Assembly: GCA_017430985.1 (NCBI GenBank)
Contig: JAFRLZ010000009.1
Location: 1 to 62,767 of the forward strand
DNA: 62,767 bases
Source: Oscillospiraceae bacterium
Lineage (GTDB): Bacteria; Bacillota; Clostridia; Oscillospirales; Oscillospiraceae
Reading direction: 5' to 3'
Below are positions 1 through 7,799 of this stretch, piece after piece. The position numbers and the translations under genes were made by a program. The first letter of the stretch is position 1, and each line of letters begins with the position of its first letter. Below the pieces are notes generated by a model, which was not told the origin of the DNA, searched no databases, and worked only from the letters and a program-made list of their open reading frames with translations.

Positions 1-708
1 AATAACAACGCCGTTCAGCAGATCATCGACGCCTTTACCCAGCAGCTGGTACAGGGAAAGCTGCGTCCCGGCGATCAGATCCCCACGGAGGTGGAGCTTT
101 CGGAGAAATTCGGCGTGGCTCGCAATACAACGCGGGAGGCGATCAAGATCCTGGTGGCTATGGGTGTCTTGGAAATCCGCCGCCCGGTGGGTACCTTTGT
201 GTGTGAGGGCTTCACGGAACCTATGATTTCTCCTCTGCTCTATGGCATCATCCTCGGCCGGGGCGACAGCTACGATGAGCTGATGGATCTGCGGGAGATC
301 ATGGAGACCGGTACGATGCTGACGGTCATCCGCAACGCCGGGGACGAGGAGATCGCCGCGCTGTCCGCACCATTGGTTGCGTTGGGAGAGGCTTGCCGCC
401 GTCCGGAGCCATCGATTGAGGAAGTGTTCAGCCGCGACGACGCCTTCCACGAGACGATGATGGCGCTTGCGCATAATTCTATGGTCGAGCGGATCGCCGC
501 GACTGTCCGAACCATGACGCACGATATGCGCCATGAGAGCGTGGAGCTGATGCTCTCATCCAACCGGGCGGAGGAGCTGTATCAGGCACATGAAAAGCTA
601 TACCGGATCCTTTGCGAACGAGATGTCGCCGCAGTATATGAGCAGATTCGCAGCACTTATTTTGTGCCGGATGAGAATAGGATAGCTGTTCCCCTTTCGG
701 AGAAGTAG
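1..708 (+). CDS. GntR/FadR-family transcriptional regulator, 5'-truncated
   Basis: The reading frame is open from base 1, so the start lies upstream of the window; 235 residues are visible. The N-terminal winged helix-turn-helix of GntR proteins is recognisable (LRPGDQIPTEVELSEKFGV, then TTREAIKIL and GVLEIRRPVGTFV). It is followed by an alpha-helical FCD ligand-binding domain (LREIMETG, RDDAFHETMMALAHN, then a late histidine region). FadR-subfamily members usually repress neighbouring sugar-acid or organic-acid genes and release DNA on binding a carboxylate. The likely target operon lies upstream and cannot be seen. The GTG at position 91 is an internal valine, not the start. Confidence 0.85.
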   Translation, partial: NNNAVQQIIDAFTQQLVQGKLRPGDQIPTEVELSEKFGVARNTTREAIKILVAMGVLEIRRPVGTFVCEGFTEPMISPLLYGIILGRGDSYDELMDLREIMETGTMLTVIRNAGDEEIAALSAPLVALGEACRRPEPSIEEVFSRDDAFHETMMALAHNSMVERIAATVRTMTHDMRHESVELMLSSNRAEELYQAHEKLYRILCERDVAAVYEQIRSTYFVPDENRIAVPLSEK

Positions 709-790
709 TGCGGGCGCTGATGTAAAAACTTAAGTATACCGCTTCGCTTCCGTCTCAAAAGGACTCTTTTCCACGAAAATGCACCACAAC

Positions 791-829
791 AAAAAACGCC
801 TCCGGGATATAAATTCTCGAAGGCGTTTT
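791..829 (-). terminator. Rho-independent terminator of the excisionase-like gene
   Basis: A 9-bp inverted repeat (AAAACGCCT at 793-801 with AGGCGTTTT at 821-829) is followed on the minus strand by six T. It begins six bases after the stop codon of the minus-strand gene ending at 835. Confidence 0.7.
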
Positions 830-834
830 CCCTT

Positions 835-1122
835 TTATCCTTTACATTTTTGCTTGCTTTCTGCTTCCGATGATGACAAGAGACTATTTGTTATTTCATC
901 TGAGTAATCACCATAGTTAGCAATTTGCTTTTTCATCCATGCGAAAAACAGATCGCGAGGAACAACCACGCGTCTGCCAATGCGAATACAAGGGAAATCT
1001 TCTCGATGAAAAAGACTATAAGCCTTTGTGCGAGAGATATTAAGAATCATGGTTATTTCTGTAGCGGAAAGGGCAAGCGGGAGATCCTTATATGAGTGAT
1101 AAAGCAAGTCTTTTGAATTCAT
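835..1122 (-). CDS. Excisionase-like helix-turn-helix DNA-binding protein (orphan)
   Basis: A 95-residue protein with an AlpA/Xis-type winged helix: LSATEITMILNISRTKAYSL, then IRIGRRVVVPRDLFFAWM. This is the HTH_17 signature of excisionases that direct integrases of phages and conjugative elements. The ATG at 1122 is preferred over an upstream in-frame start because AAAGGA lies about 9 nt before it. No integrase or other mobile gene lies beside it, so it is either a remnant of a lost element or a stand-alone regulator. The function as an excisionase is inferred from the fold only. Confidence 0.7.
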   Translation of the reverse strand: MNSKDLLYHSYKDLPLALSATEITMILNISRTKAYSLFHREDFPCIRIGRRVVVPRDLFFAWMKKQIANYGDYSDEITNSLLSSSEAESKQKCKG

Positions 1123-1308
1123 AAAAAGCAGTCCTTTCAACGTATTGTTTTGACGCCTTGCTGACGCCAATTGAGTTAACAGAAAGCGTTTCAATATGCT
1201 TGACCGGTACCCAAAAACACTGCTTTTTGCCCGATTTGGGACTTTTTATTACTCAATAGATGACCGAAATCTGATCTTTTCCCTTCGAAGCCTTCTTCCC
1301 CTGCCATG

Positions 1309-1349
1309 ATAAATGCCGAATTTGCCTGCCAGGCAAATCCGGCATTTAT
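1309..1349. other. 41-bp near-perfect palindrome
   Basis: ATAAATGCCG followed by ATTTGCCTG is mirrored by CAGGCAAAT and CGGCATTTAT with almost no loop, inside the 323-bp gap between the excisionase-like gene and the CDF transporter. There is no clean T-tract after it, so it is not an obvious terminator. It could form a cruciform or bind a dimeric protein. The rest of the gap (1123-1308) shows no gene and no convincing promoter. Confidence 0.55.
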
Positions 1350-1394
1350 TGCGTTTATGAGGTAAAAAACCCCGTTTTCCCTGTATTTTCAACG

Positions 1395-1443
1395 AAAAAA
1401 TCGCTCCTGCCGGACCGAGCTGGTCTGGCAGGAGCGATTTTTT
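1395..1443 (-). terminator. Strong terminator downstream of the CDF transporter
   Basis: A perfect 17-bp inverted repeat (arms 1395-1411 and 1427-1443) with a GC-rich core (CGCTCCTGCC) is flanked by six A and six T. It starts three bases after the stop codon of the minus-strand transporter and could act in both directions. Confidence 0.85.
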
Positions 1444-1445
1444 GC

Positions 1446-2570
1446 CTATTCTTCGGCAAAGTCCGTGTCCATGGCGACCTGCAGTTCATAGTCCGGGAAG
1501 GCTTTCTGCACATCAGATACGACTTCATTGCAGACCGCCCGACGATCCTTCGCGTCAAAGCTGATCACGATATCGAAGCGCATCTTCTTCTGATCCTTCG
1601 TCAGATAGAAGCCGTGCATCTGCCTGACATGCTCATGGGAAAAGACGATCTCCTCTACCTGCCGCTTGGCCTGGATGATCTCTTCATCCTTTGTATTCAC
1701 CGAGTACACGCCGATCGCCGTCAGGATGACGTGATGCTCCCGGAGGACCTTAATCATGATCTCGCGGATCAGCCGATCCAGATCGTCCGCCGAGCAGGTG
1801 TCCGGAACTTCGATGTGGATAGAACCGTTCCAGGTATTCGGGCCATAGTTGTTCATCACCAGATCATAGGCGCCCTGTACTTCGGGAAAACTCAGCACAG
1901 TATCGCGGATCGCCTTGGCCAGCTCCTTGTCATTGCGCTCGCCGAGGATCTGCGAGATCGTGTCCTTGAGCATCTCGACACCGGATTTGATGATAACAAG
2001 AGAGATGATCGCGCCGAGCCAGGCTTCCAGGGAAACATGGAAGATCAGGAAGATCGCTGCGGCAACAAGCGTTGATGCCGATATGACGGAATCCAGCGTG
2101 GCGTCCTCGCCGGAGTTGATCAGAGAATCCGAGTTCACCTTGACGCCCACGCTCTTGACATAGCGCCCGAGCAGGATCTTGACCACCACGGCGACGGCCA
2201 CGATGATGAGGGAAACGGCGTTATAGTCCGGCGTCTCCGGGTGGATGATCTGCTTGACAGACTCCACAAAGGACGTAATACCGGCGTACAGTACGATCAC
2301 GGAGATGATCATGGCGCTGAGGTACTCGATCCGACCGTAGCCGAAGGGATGCTTCTTGTCCGGCTCCTTGCCTGCCAGCTTTGTTCCGACGATGGTGATC
2401 AGCGAGCTGCCGGCGTCGGAAATGTTGTTGACCGCATCCAGGACGATGGCGATGGAGTTTGTCATCAGACCGATGACTGCTTTAAAACCAGCAAGGAATA
2501 CGTTGGCAATGATCCCGATGATACTGGTTTTGACGATTGTTTTTTCGCGAGATACTTCCATGTTATCCAT
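1446..2570 (-). CDS. Cation diffusion facilitator (CDF) metal efflux transporter
   Basis: A 374-residue CDF protein that exchanges a divalent metal for protons across the membrane. Six transmembrane segments cover about residues 12-210, then a cytoplasmic ferredoxin-like C-terminal domain (FPEVQGAYDLVMNNYG, SIHIEVPD). The transport-site residues in TM2 read NNISD (N-x3-D) and in TM5 DATLD (D-x3-D), not the H-x3-D/H-x3-D of zinc CDFs. An N/D-D/D site is closer to manganese- or iron-type CDFs, so Mn2+ export is the favoured guess. The C-terminus extends beyond the usual domain with a second soluble stretch (HEHVRQMHGFYL, MRFDIVISFDA). It is a single-gene unit with its own terminator. Confidence 0.9.
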   Translation of the reverse strand: MDNMEVSREKTIVKTSIIGIIANVFLAGFKAVIGLMTNSIAIVLDAVNNISDAGSSLITIVGTKLAGKEPDKKHPFGYGRIEYLSAMIISVIVLYAGITSFVESVKQIIHPETPDYNAVSLIIVAVAVVVKILLGRYVKSVGVKVNSDSLINSGEDATLDSVISASTLVAAAIFLIFHVSLEAWLGAIISLVIIKSGVEMLKDTISQILGERNDKELAKAIRDTVLSFPEVQGAYDLVMNNYGPNTWNGSIHIEVPDTCSADDLDRLIREIMIKVLREHHVILTAIGVYSVNTKDEEIIQAKRQVEEIVFSHEHVRQMHGFYLTKDQKKMRFDIVISFDAKDRRAVCNEVVSDVQKAFPDYELQVAMDTDFAEE

Positions 2571-2601
2571 AAGCGTCTCCAGTCATTATGCTTTGGTGAA
2601 C

Positions 2602-3162
2602 TTATCTTTCGGCTGTTTGCAGCGCCTCGATCGCGGCATTTCTGACGTCCTTCATATCCACGGTGGGCTCAAAACGGGCAATGACCTTCCCCTCACGGTC
2701 GATCAGGAATTTGGTGAAATTCCACTTGATATAGGCCTTGTCGCCGAATTGCTTGTTGTTCATGTCCGCAAACTTGTTCAGAGCTGCGTTTTTCAGCCCC
2801 TTTCCGAAGCCGGCGAAGGGCTTTTCCGTCGCGAGAAACGCGAAAAGCGGCTCGGCAGTCTCGCCGTTCACATCGATCTTTTTGAACTGCGGGAACTCCG
2901 TGCCGAACTTCAGCGTGCAGAACTGATGGATCTCCTCCTCGTCGCCGGGCGCCTGGTTGGCAAACTGATTGCAGGGGAAGTCCAGGATCTCAAAGCCCTG
3001 CTCCTTCAGTTCCCTGTACATGGCCTCCAGCGGCTCGTAATGCGGCGTGAAGCCGCAGCCGGTCGCGGTGTTCACGATCAGCAGCACCTTGCCCCGATAG
3101 TCCGCCAGACTGACGTCCTGGCCAAATCTGTCCTTTACCGTAAAATCGTATACTGTTTTCAT
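2602..3162 (-). CDS. Glutathione peroxidase family (thiol peroxidase, cysteine type)
   Basis: A 186-residue thioredoxin-fold peroxidase that reduces hydroperoxides. The peroxidatic residue is Cys36 in NTATGCGFTPHY, in place of selenocysteine. The other tetrad residues are seen as Gln70 in FPCNQFANQ and the Trp-Asn of KWNF. Bacterial enzymes of this type normally use thioredoxin rather than glutathione. It overlaps ohrR by ATGA, so the two are translationally coupled and probably co-repressed by OhrR. Confidence 0.92.
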   Translation of the reverse strand: MKTVYDFTVKDRFGQDVSLADYRGKVLLIVNTATGCGFTPHYEPLEAMYRELKEQGFEILDFPCNQFANQAPGDEEEIHQFCTLKFGTEFPQFKKIDVNGETAEPLFAFLATEKPFAGFGKGLKNAALNKFADMNNKQFGDKAYIKWNFTKFLIDREGKVIARFEPTVDMKDVRNAAIEALQTAER

Positions 3163-3617
3163 GTTCCTGCTCCTTCCGTTTTCTTTTGGTTTTCCAACAA
3201 TTCATACAGCAGGCCGTACAGCGTCTGTGCCTTTTCCGGCGGCAGGTCGATACAGCCCGCGACCTTCGCGGGGATGTCCTTCGCCTTTTCCTGCAAAGCG
3301 CGGCCTGCTTCCGTCAGCGTGATGACGACGACGCGTTCATCCTCGCGGCTCCGCTCTCTGCGGACATAGCCGGCCTGCTCCATCTTCTTCAGCAGCGGAG
3401 AGAGCGTCCCGTTATCCAGCAGCAGCCTTTCGCCGATCTCGCCGACGGTGAGGCCGTCCTTTTCCCACAGCACCAGAAAAACGATATACTGCGTATAGGT
3501 AAGACCCAGCGGTTTAAGCACGGGCGTATAGAGCCCCGTCACATGCCGCGCCGCGGCATAGAGCGGGAAGCACAGCTGGTTTATAAGCTTCATCGCTTCC
3601 TGATAATCGTAGTCCAT
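3159..3617 (-). CDS. ohrR: OhrR-type MarR-family organic peroxide sensor/repressor
   Basis: A 152-residue winged-helix regulator closely matching the one-cysteine OhrR pattern: the N-terminal sensor Cys16 sits in LINQLCFPLYAAAR, followed by GLTYTQYIVFLVLWE, LLLDNGTLSPLLKKMEQAGY and the wing SREDERVVVITLT. OhrR proteins leave DNA when the cysteine is oxidised by organic hydroperoxides. The ATG at 3617 is chosen because CGGAGG lies 7 nt upstream; a longer reading from 3659 lacks a ribosome binding site. It is followed directly by a glutathione peroxidase gene instead of the usual ohr gene, which suggests autoregulated control of that peroxidase. Confidence 0.9.
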   Translation of the reverse strand: MDYDYQEAMKLINQLCFPLYAAARHVTGLYTPVLKPLGLTYTQYIVFLVLWEKDGLTVGEIGERLLLDNGTLSPLLKKMEQAGYVRRERSREDERVVVITLTEAGRALQEKAKDIPAKVAGCIDLPPEKAQTLYGLLYELLENQKKTEGAGT

Positions 3618-3640
3618 CTCTTTTCCTCCGCTTTGGTTTA

Positions 3641-3678
3641 TACAAATATATTTTATCAAACATATTTAATGCTGTCAA
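3641..3678 (-). promoter_or_regulatory. ohrR promoter with a candidate OhrR box
   Basis: On the minus strand, -35 TTGACA (3673-3678) and -10 TAAAAT (3650-3655) are separated by 17 bp. The -10 region lies inside TACAAATATATTTTA (3641-3655), an imperfect match to the OhrR operator core TACAATT-AATTGTA, which suggests autorepression. The promoter is well supported; the operator is inference. Confidence 0.7.
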
Positions 3679-3817
3679 GCCTGGGATCATACTAATACCC
3701 AATAAGATGGTTGGAGAGCTTTTCGAGGCAGAATCGCGCCGGGCGAGGGCGTCGACCCCCTGCGCAGGAGTTGATCGCCCTTGACGAAACGCGCGAGGGG
3801 CAAGAGAGCTTTTCACG

Positions 3818-3846
3818 TTGTACAGCCGGGCCGGATAGTGTATAAT
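3818..3846 (+). promoter_or_regulatory. Sigma-A promoter for the 3902 gene
   Basis: TTGTAC (3818-3823), a 17-bp spacer and TATAAT (3841-3846). Confidence 0.7.
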
Positions 3847-3901
3847 CGTCTCAGCGAATCGGATTTTGCAGAGAAGAGAAGAAGCTTTTGGGGGCCGGAT
3901 C

Positions 3902-4246
3902 ATGAAAAAGACCTTTATTGAGATGAAACTCTTTCAGGTAAAGCCTGACAGACTCGAACAATTTGAAGCAAAGATCGAGGAAATGTCCGCAAATCAGCTC
4001 AAATGCGAAGGCTGCCTGTCTCTCAAGTATTTCAAGAGGTTTTATACCATAGACGGGATCGAGCCTGGCGAGCCTCCGAGAGAGTTGACCAGGATCGTAA
4101 AGTGCGTAAAGTACTGCTCATACTGGGAGTTTGATACAAAAGAAAACTATGGCAAGGCTATCAAGCTCTTTTTCGATAACTACAATAAAGATTTGCAAAA
4201 ACTGCTGATCGCACCTTTTGACATTCATTTGGGATATTCTGTTTAA
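3902..4246 (+). CDS. Small hypothetical protein, possible dimeric alpha/beta-barrel
   Basis: A 114-residue soluble protein. The opening strand-helix pattern (FIEMKLFQVKPDRLEQFEAK, then a central CEGCLSLKYF) resembles small ABM-type ferredoxin-fold proteins that dimerise into an alpha/beta barrel. The family assignment is only suggestive and no catalytic residue can be named. The ATG at 3902 follows a GGGGG stretch; the gene has its own promoter 55 bp upstream and is apparently monocistronic. Confidence 0.6.
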   Translation: MKKTFIEMKLFQVKPDRLEQFEAKIEEMSANQLKCEGCLSLKYFKRFYTIDGIEPGEPPRELTRIVKCVKYCSYWEFDTKENYGKAIKLFFDNYNKDLQKLLIAPFDIHLGYSV

Positions 4247-4323
4247 GAGATCTGCAACTTCCGGTTTGCAAGGCAACGACGATCCGGAAATTGTAAAGCA
4301 TCGCTGGTGATATGGAGAACGAT

Positions 4324-5172
4324 ATGAAGCTTACGATCGCATTTTTGCAGATCCTTCCGGCAGGGAGTTTGAACGAAAACCTGGAGAAGGGGATCAAAGC
4401 CTGCCTTCAGGCGAAAGAAAAGGGCGCGGACATTGCGCTTTTCCCGGAGATGTGGAGCTGCGGATACAGCTTTCCGCGTGAAAAGGAAAGCCTGCGGGAG
4501 CGCGCTGTTGACTGCGACGGCTTTTTCGTGCGGCGCTTTTCGGAGCTGGCGGCGGAGCTGGATATGGCTATAGCCATCACCTTTTTGGAACGGCACGAGC
4601 CGAAACCGCGAAACACGGTCTGCCTTTTCGACCGGCACGGAAAGCTGCAGTACCGCTATGCCAAAGTCCATATCTGCGATTTCGGAGAAGCGGACGACGA
4701 AAGCGTCCTGGACGCCGGCGACAGCTTCTCTGTCGCAGACCTGGACACAAAGGACGGGATCATCAAGGTCGGCTCCATGATCTGTTATGACCGGGAGTTT
4801 CCGGAGAGCGCCCGGATCCTGATGCTCAAAGGCGCGGAGCTGCTTCTGGTCCCCAACGCCTGCCCGATGGAGCTCAACCGCCTCGCGCAGCTTCGGGGCC
4901 GGGCCTATGAAAACATGCTGGCCATCGCCACCTGCAATTATCCGTCACCGCATCCGGACTGCAACGGCCGTTCCACCCTGTTCGACGGCGTGGTCTATCT
5001 CCCGGAGCTTCCCGCCTCGCGGGACACCTGCGTGTTTGAGGCAGGGGAGGGAGAAGGCGTGTACACGGCCGAACTGGACGTGGACATGCTGCGGGAGTAC
5101 CGCCGCCGTGAAGTCTGGGGCATGAAAAACCGCCGTCCGGAGCTGTACGGCGAAATATCGGAGAAAAGATAA
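4324..5172 (+). CDS. Carbon-nitrogen hydrolase (nitrilase superfamily)
   Basis: A 282-residue amidohydrolase with the Glu-Lys-Cys triad visible: Glu42 (LFPEMWSCGY), Lys114 (RYAKVHICDF) and Cys154 (SMICYDREFPESAR). Members hydrolyse amide or nitrile C-N bonds of small molecules; this branch resembles omega-amidase and N-carbamoylputrescine amidase-like proteins, but the substrate is not determined. The ATG at 4324 is chosen because GGAG lies about 7 nt before it; another ATG 12 bp upstream overlaps that site. A GNAT gene resembling polyamine acetyltransferases follows 64 bp downstream, so a polyamine-related role is possible but unproven. Confidence 0.88.
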   Translation: MKLTIAFLQILPAGSLNENLEKGIKACLQAKEKGADIALFPEMWSCGYSFPREKESLRERAVDCDGFFVRRFSELAAELDMAIAITFLERHEPKPRNTVCLFDRHGKLQYRYAKVHICDFGEADDESVLDAGDSFSVADLDTKDGIIKVGSMICYDREFPESARILMLKGAELLLVPNACPMELNRLAQLRGRAYENMLAIATCNYPSPHPDCNGRSTLFDGVVYLPELPASRDTCVFEAGEGEGVYTAELDVDMLREYRRREVWGMKNRRPELYGEISEKR

Positions 5173-5236
5173 ATAAAAGGGAACAAATTCCCGTTTGCGG
5201 GAATCACGTCAAGTTGAAAGTTGAGGAGAAACCATT

Positions 5237-5773
5237 ATGAGAAAAGCGAGGATCCATCTGGAGAAAGTGACGGACGATAATGTCGAGGCCATCGTTAAGC
5301 TCCGCGTTTCCGGGGAGCAGCGGAATTACGTCGCAAGCAACGATTGGAGCCTGATCGACGCGTATTTATGGCTGGCGGAGGGAAACCCGGTTTTTCCCTT
5401 CGGCATATACAACGGGAAGACTTTGGTTGGCTTTATCATGATCCGTTACGATAACGACTGGACCGGCTACGAAAGAGACGCGTGGATCAACAGCGACGCC
5501 TACCGCTTTTATAAGGACAAGAACTATTATTACATCTGGCGTTTCATGATCGATAAACGCTTCCAGGGACGCGGGTATGGAAGGGAAGCACTGAAGCAGG
5601 CGGTGGATTTCATGCGGACCTTCCCGTGCGGCGCGGCGGAATACTGCGTGCTGTCCTATGCGCCGGCGAACGAAACGGCGAAAAACCTCTATTTCTCCTT
5701 CGGCTTTACGGAACTCAACGAGCCGGGGTATTACGAAGAGGATGACGAGATCTCCGCTGTGATGAAGCTGTAA
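5237..5773 (+). CDS. GNAT-family N-acetyltransferase, SpeG/BltD-like
   Basis: A 178-residue acetyl-CoA-dependent acetyltransferase. The acetyl-CoA loop is RFQGRGYGREAL (Q/R-x-x-G-x-G/A), preceded by the strand YYIWRFMIDK and followed by NETAKNLYFSFGF. The N-terminal stretch with SGEQRNYVASN is typical of spermine/spermidine acetyltransferases of the BltD/SpeG type. Such enzymes detoxify excess polyamines. An AGGAG site precedes the start. Confidence 0.85.
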   Translation: MRKARIHLEKVTDDNVEAIVKLRVSGEQRNYVASNDWSLIDAYLWLAEGNPVFPFGIYNGKTLVGFIMIRYDNDWTGYERDAWINSDAYRFYKDKNYYYIWRFMIDKRFQGRGYGREALKQAVDFMRTFPCGAAEYCVLSYAPANETAKNLYFSFGFTELNEPGYYEEDDEISAVMKL

Positions 5774-5824
5774 GAACAGCCGGGAGAAGCGCAATATGAA
5801 ACAGGGAATGGCAGGAAAACCATC

Positions 5825-6538
5825 ATGAACCTTCTGCTGCTTGCGGCGCTCCTGGCCGCGGCGCTCGTCCTGTGCGGCTATACGACGATCCGGCTTCCCG
5901 TCGGGCGCAGAGAGCGGAAAGAGCATATCGCCTGTGTCGGCGACAGCGTGACCTACGGCTGCACGCTGCCCCTGTTCTTCCTGCGCCGTTATCCGGCCGT
6001 GCTGCAGCGTCTGATCGGCTCCGACGCGCAGATTGCCGCGTTCGCGGTCAACGACCGGACGCTGCAGGACACCGGCAACAAGCCCTTCCGCAAGGAGCGC
6101 GCTTTCCGGCAAAGCATGGAATACAGGCCGGACACGGTCGTCATCCTGCTGGGCACCAACGATTCCAAGGACAGCAACTGGATCTCGGCGGAGGCCTTCC
6201 GGCGGCAATATGCGGAGCTGATCGCGGCGTATCGCGCGCTCTCCCCGGCCCCGCGGATCGTGATCTGCACGCCGCCCTGCGCCTTCAAGCCGATCAACCG
6301 TTTCTTCTACATCACGAACGACGCAAAGCTCGACCGCGTCCCGGAGATCGCGGAAGCGGTCAAGACGGTCGCGGCGGAGAACGGCGCGGAGCTCGTGGAT
6401 CTGTACGCGCTCACGCAGGGGAAGCGGGAGCTCTTCGGGCCCGACGGCCTGCACCCCAACGCCGCCGGAGCGAAGCGCATCGCCGAAGCGGTGTTTCGGA
6501 CGTTGAGCGATACTTCCGCTCAAGGAGGGAAGCCATGA
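5825..6538 (+). CDS. SGNH/GDSL-type hydrolase with N-terminal membrane anchor
   Basis: A 237-residue serine hydrolase. Residues 1-20 form a hydrophobic signal anchor. Block I holds nucleophile Ser41 (ACVGDSVTYG), block III is GTND and block V is DGLHPNAAG, supplying the Asp and His. SGNH enzymes act as esterases on lipids, acylated sugars or cell-wall polymers. The extracytoplasmic location is inferred from the anchor. It overlaps the next gene by ATGA, indicating translational coupling. Confidence 0.88.
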   Translation: MNLLLLAALLAAALVLCGYTTIRLPVGRRERKEHIACVGDSVTYGCTLPLFFLRRYPAVLQRLIGSDAQIAAFAVNDRTLQDTGNKPFRKERAFRQSMEYRPDTVVILLGTNDSKDSNWISAEAFRRQYAELIAAYRALSPAPRIVICTPPCAFKPINRFFYITNDAKLDRVPEIAEAVKTVAAENGAELVDLYALTQGKRELFGPDGLHPNAAGAKRIAEAVFRTLSDTSAQGGKP

Positions 6539-7245
6539 TCTGCAATCTCGGCAGCCGGGTCGTCAACAATTATCTGATCTCCTCCGAACTCGGCTATATC
6601 CTCATCGACACCGGGTACGACGGGAGCTTCCCGCGCTTTCTGAAGATGCTCGGGAAGAACGGAGTCGACCCGAAAGAGATCAAATTCGTTTTTCTCACCC
6701 ACGCCCATGACGACCACGCGGGCTTTCTCAACGAGGTGCTTGCCACGACGGACGCGCAGGTCATCCTGCACCCCAAAGCCGTCGCGGGCTTAAAGCGCGG
6801 ACAGAACTCCTTCGAGGGCGGCTGCTCCTCGTTTCCGGCCTGGCTCTTCTGCCAGATCCTGGCCCTGTTCGGCCACGGCGAGCACCGCTACCCGCCCATC
6901 CGGGACGCGTTTCTGGACAGGCTGATCCCCATCGGCTCCGAGCGCTTCCGCTCGCTCGGCTTCCCCTATGAGATCCTCGAGACGCCGGGGCACACGGCGG
7001 ACCACATTTCCCTGCTCGCGGGCGACAGGCTCTTCTGCGGCGACGCGGCCATGAACGGCTTTCCCAGCCGGCGACGGACGATCATCTGGATCGAAAACCC
7101 GGAGCAGTACAAGCAGTCCTGGGACGCGATGGTGCAGAAAGCGCCCGCCAAGCTCTGCCCCGGCCACGGCAAACCGTTTAAGACCTCAGATCTACGGAAA
7201 TACCGCGGCAGCCTCGAGCGGATCAGGCTCTACCCGCTGAAATAA
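6535..7245 (+). CDS. Metallo-beta-lactamase-fold hydrolase
   Basis: A 236-residue MBL-fold protein. The metal-binding motif is THAHDDHAG (His56, His58, Asp60, His61), with later ligands in ETPGHTADHISLL, DRLFCGDAAM and PGHGKP. These proteins use a di-zinc or iron centre to hydrolyse esters, thioesters or phosphodiesters; the substrate is unknown. The start is set by ATGA overlap with the SGNH hydrolase gene, so the two probably form an operon. Confidence 0.88.
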   Translation: MICNLGSRVVNNYLISSELGYILIDTGYDGSFPRFLKMLGKNGVDPKEIKFVFLTHAHDDHAGFLNEVLATTDAQVILHPKAVAGLKRGQNSFEGGCSSFPAWLFCQILALFGHGEHRYPPIRDAFLDRLIPIGSERFRSLGFPYEILETPGHTADHISLLAGDRLFCGDAAMNGFPSRRRTIIWIENPEQYKQSWDAMVQKAPAKLCPGHGKPFKTSDLRKYRGSLERIRLYPLK

Positions 7246-7302
7246 CGGCCCGGGGAGCTTCCCAAAGAAAGCCGAAGCATTTTTCGATCGGAGCGAGGAA
7301 GA

Positions 7303-7701
7303 ATGAAATACAAGCACACAAACAGGCCCGGCTTTCTTCTGGGCTTCATCGACTTCTTTACCGCCGGGCTCTTCTTCCTGCTGTATATGCCCCTCAGCGG
7401 GCTGCAGGACGAGCTGGAAGAGATCCTGGGGCACAAGGTACAGCCATACTGGAAGGCCTATCTCCTGGGCGTCCCGACGCTGTTCATTTACACGCTGGTG
7501 TGGATGGCGAGGATCGCCGAGGAGCTGAAGGCAAAGGCGATCGTGCTCGGAATACCGGGGCCCCATACCTCGTGGAAGCACATGTTCTGGTGGAACCTGC
7601 TCGGCTGCCCGTGCTGCGGCCCGATGATCGCGACGAAGCGCTTTTTCGATACGCTGAACAAGGTCGAGACGGCCCTGAATGAACGCTCCAGGCTTTCTTA
7701 A
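7303..7701 (+). CDS. Small membrane protein, DUF4234-like, copy 1
   Basis: A 132-residue protein with two hydrophobic segments (GFIDFFTAGLFFLLYMPL and AYLLGVPTLFIYTLVW) and a cytoplasmic-looking C-terminal part containing GCPCCGP. The arrangement resembles DUF4234-type integral membrane proteins of unknown role. A near-identical paralogue lies at 11307, and the similarity extends into the upstream DNA. No function can be assigned. The ribosome binding site is GAGGAAGA just before the ATG. Confidence 0.75.
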   Translation: MKYKHTNRPGFLLGFIDFFTAGLFFLLYMPLSGLQDELEEILGHKVQPYWKAYLLGVPTLFIYTLVWMARIAEELKAKAIVLGIPGPHTSWKHMFWWNLLGCPCCGPMIATKRFFDTLNKVETALNERSRLS

Positions 7702-7717
7702 AAAGTGTTAAGTTCGC

Positions 7718-7746
7718 TTGTAAGATGCCCATTTTGAGATTATAAT
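7718..7746 (+). promoter_or_regulatory. Sigma-A promoter for the 7800 lipoprotein gene
   Basis: TTGTAA (7718-7723), a 17-bp spacer and TATAAT (7741-7746). Confidence 0.75.
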
Positions 7747-7799
7747 CCGACGCGAACAAAGCAAGGAAGAAGATAGTCCTTTCGCAAGGAGAAAAGCTT

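Noticed and set aside
3713-3815. Repeated AGAGCTTTTC words upstream of the 3902 gene
   Set aside because: Two 10-bp copies about 90 bp apart with no symmetry or spacing typical of an operator; likely chance.
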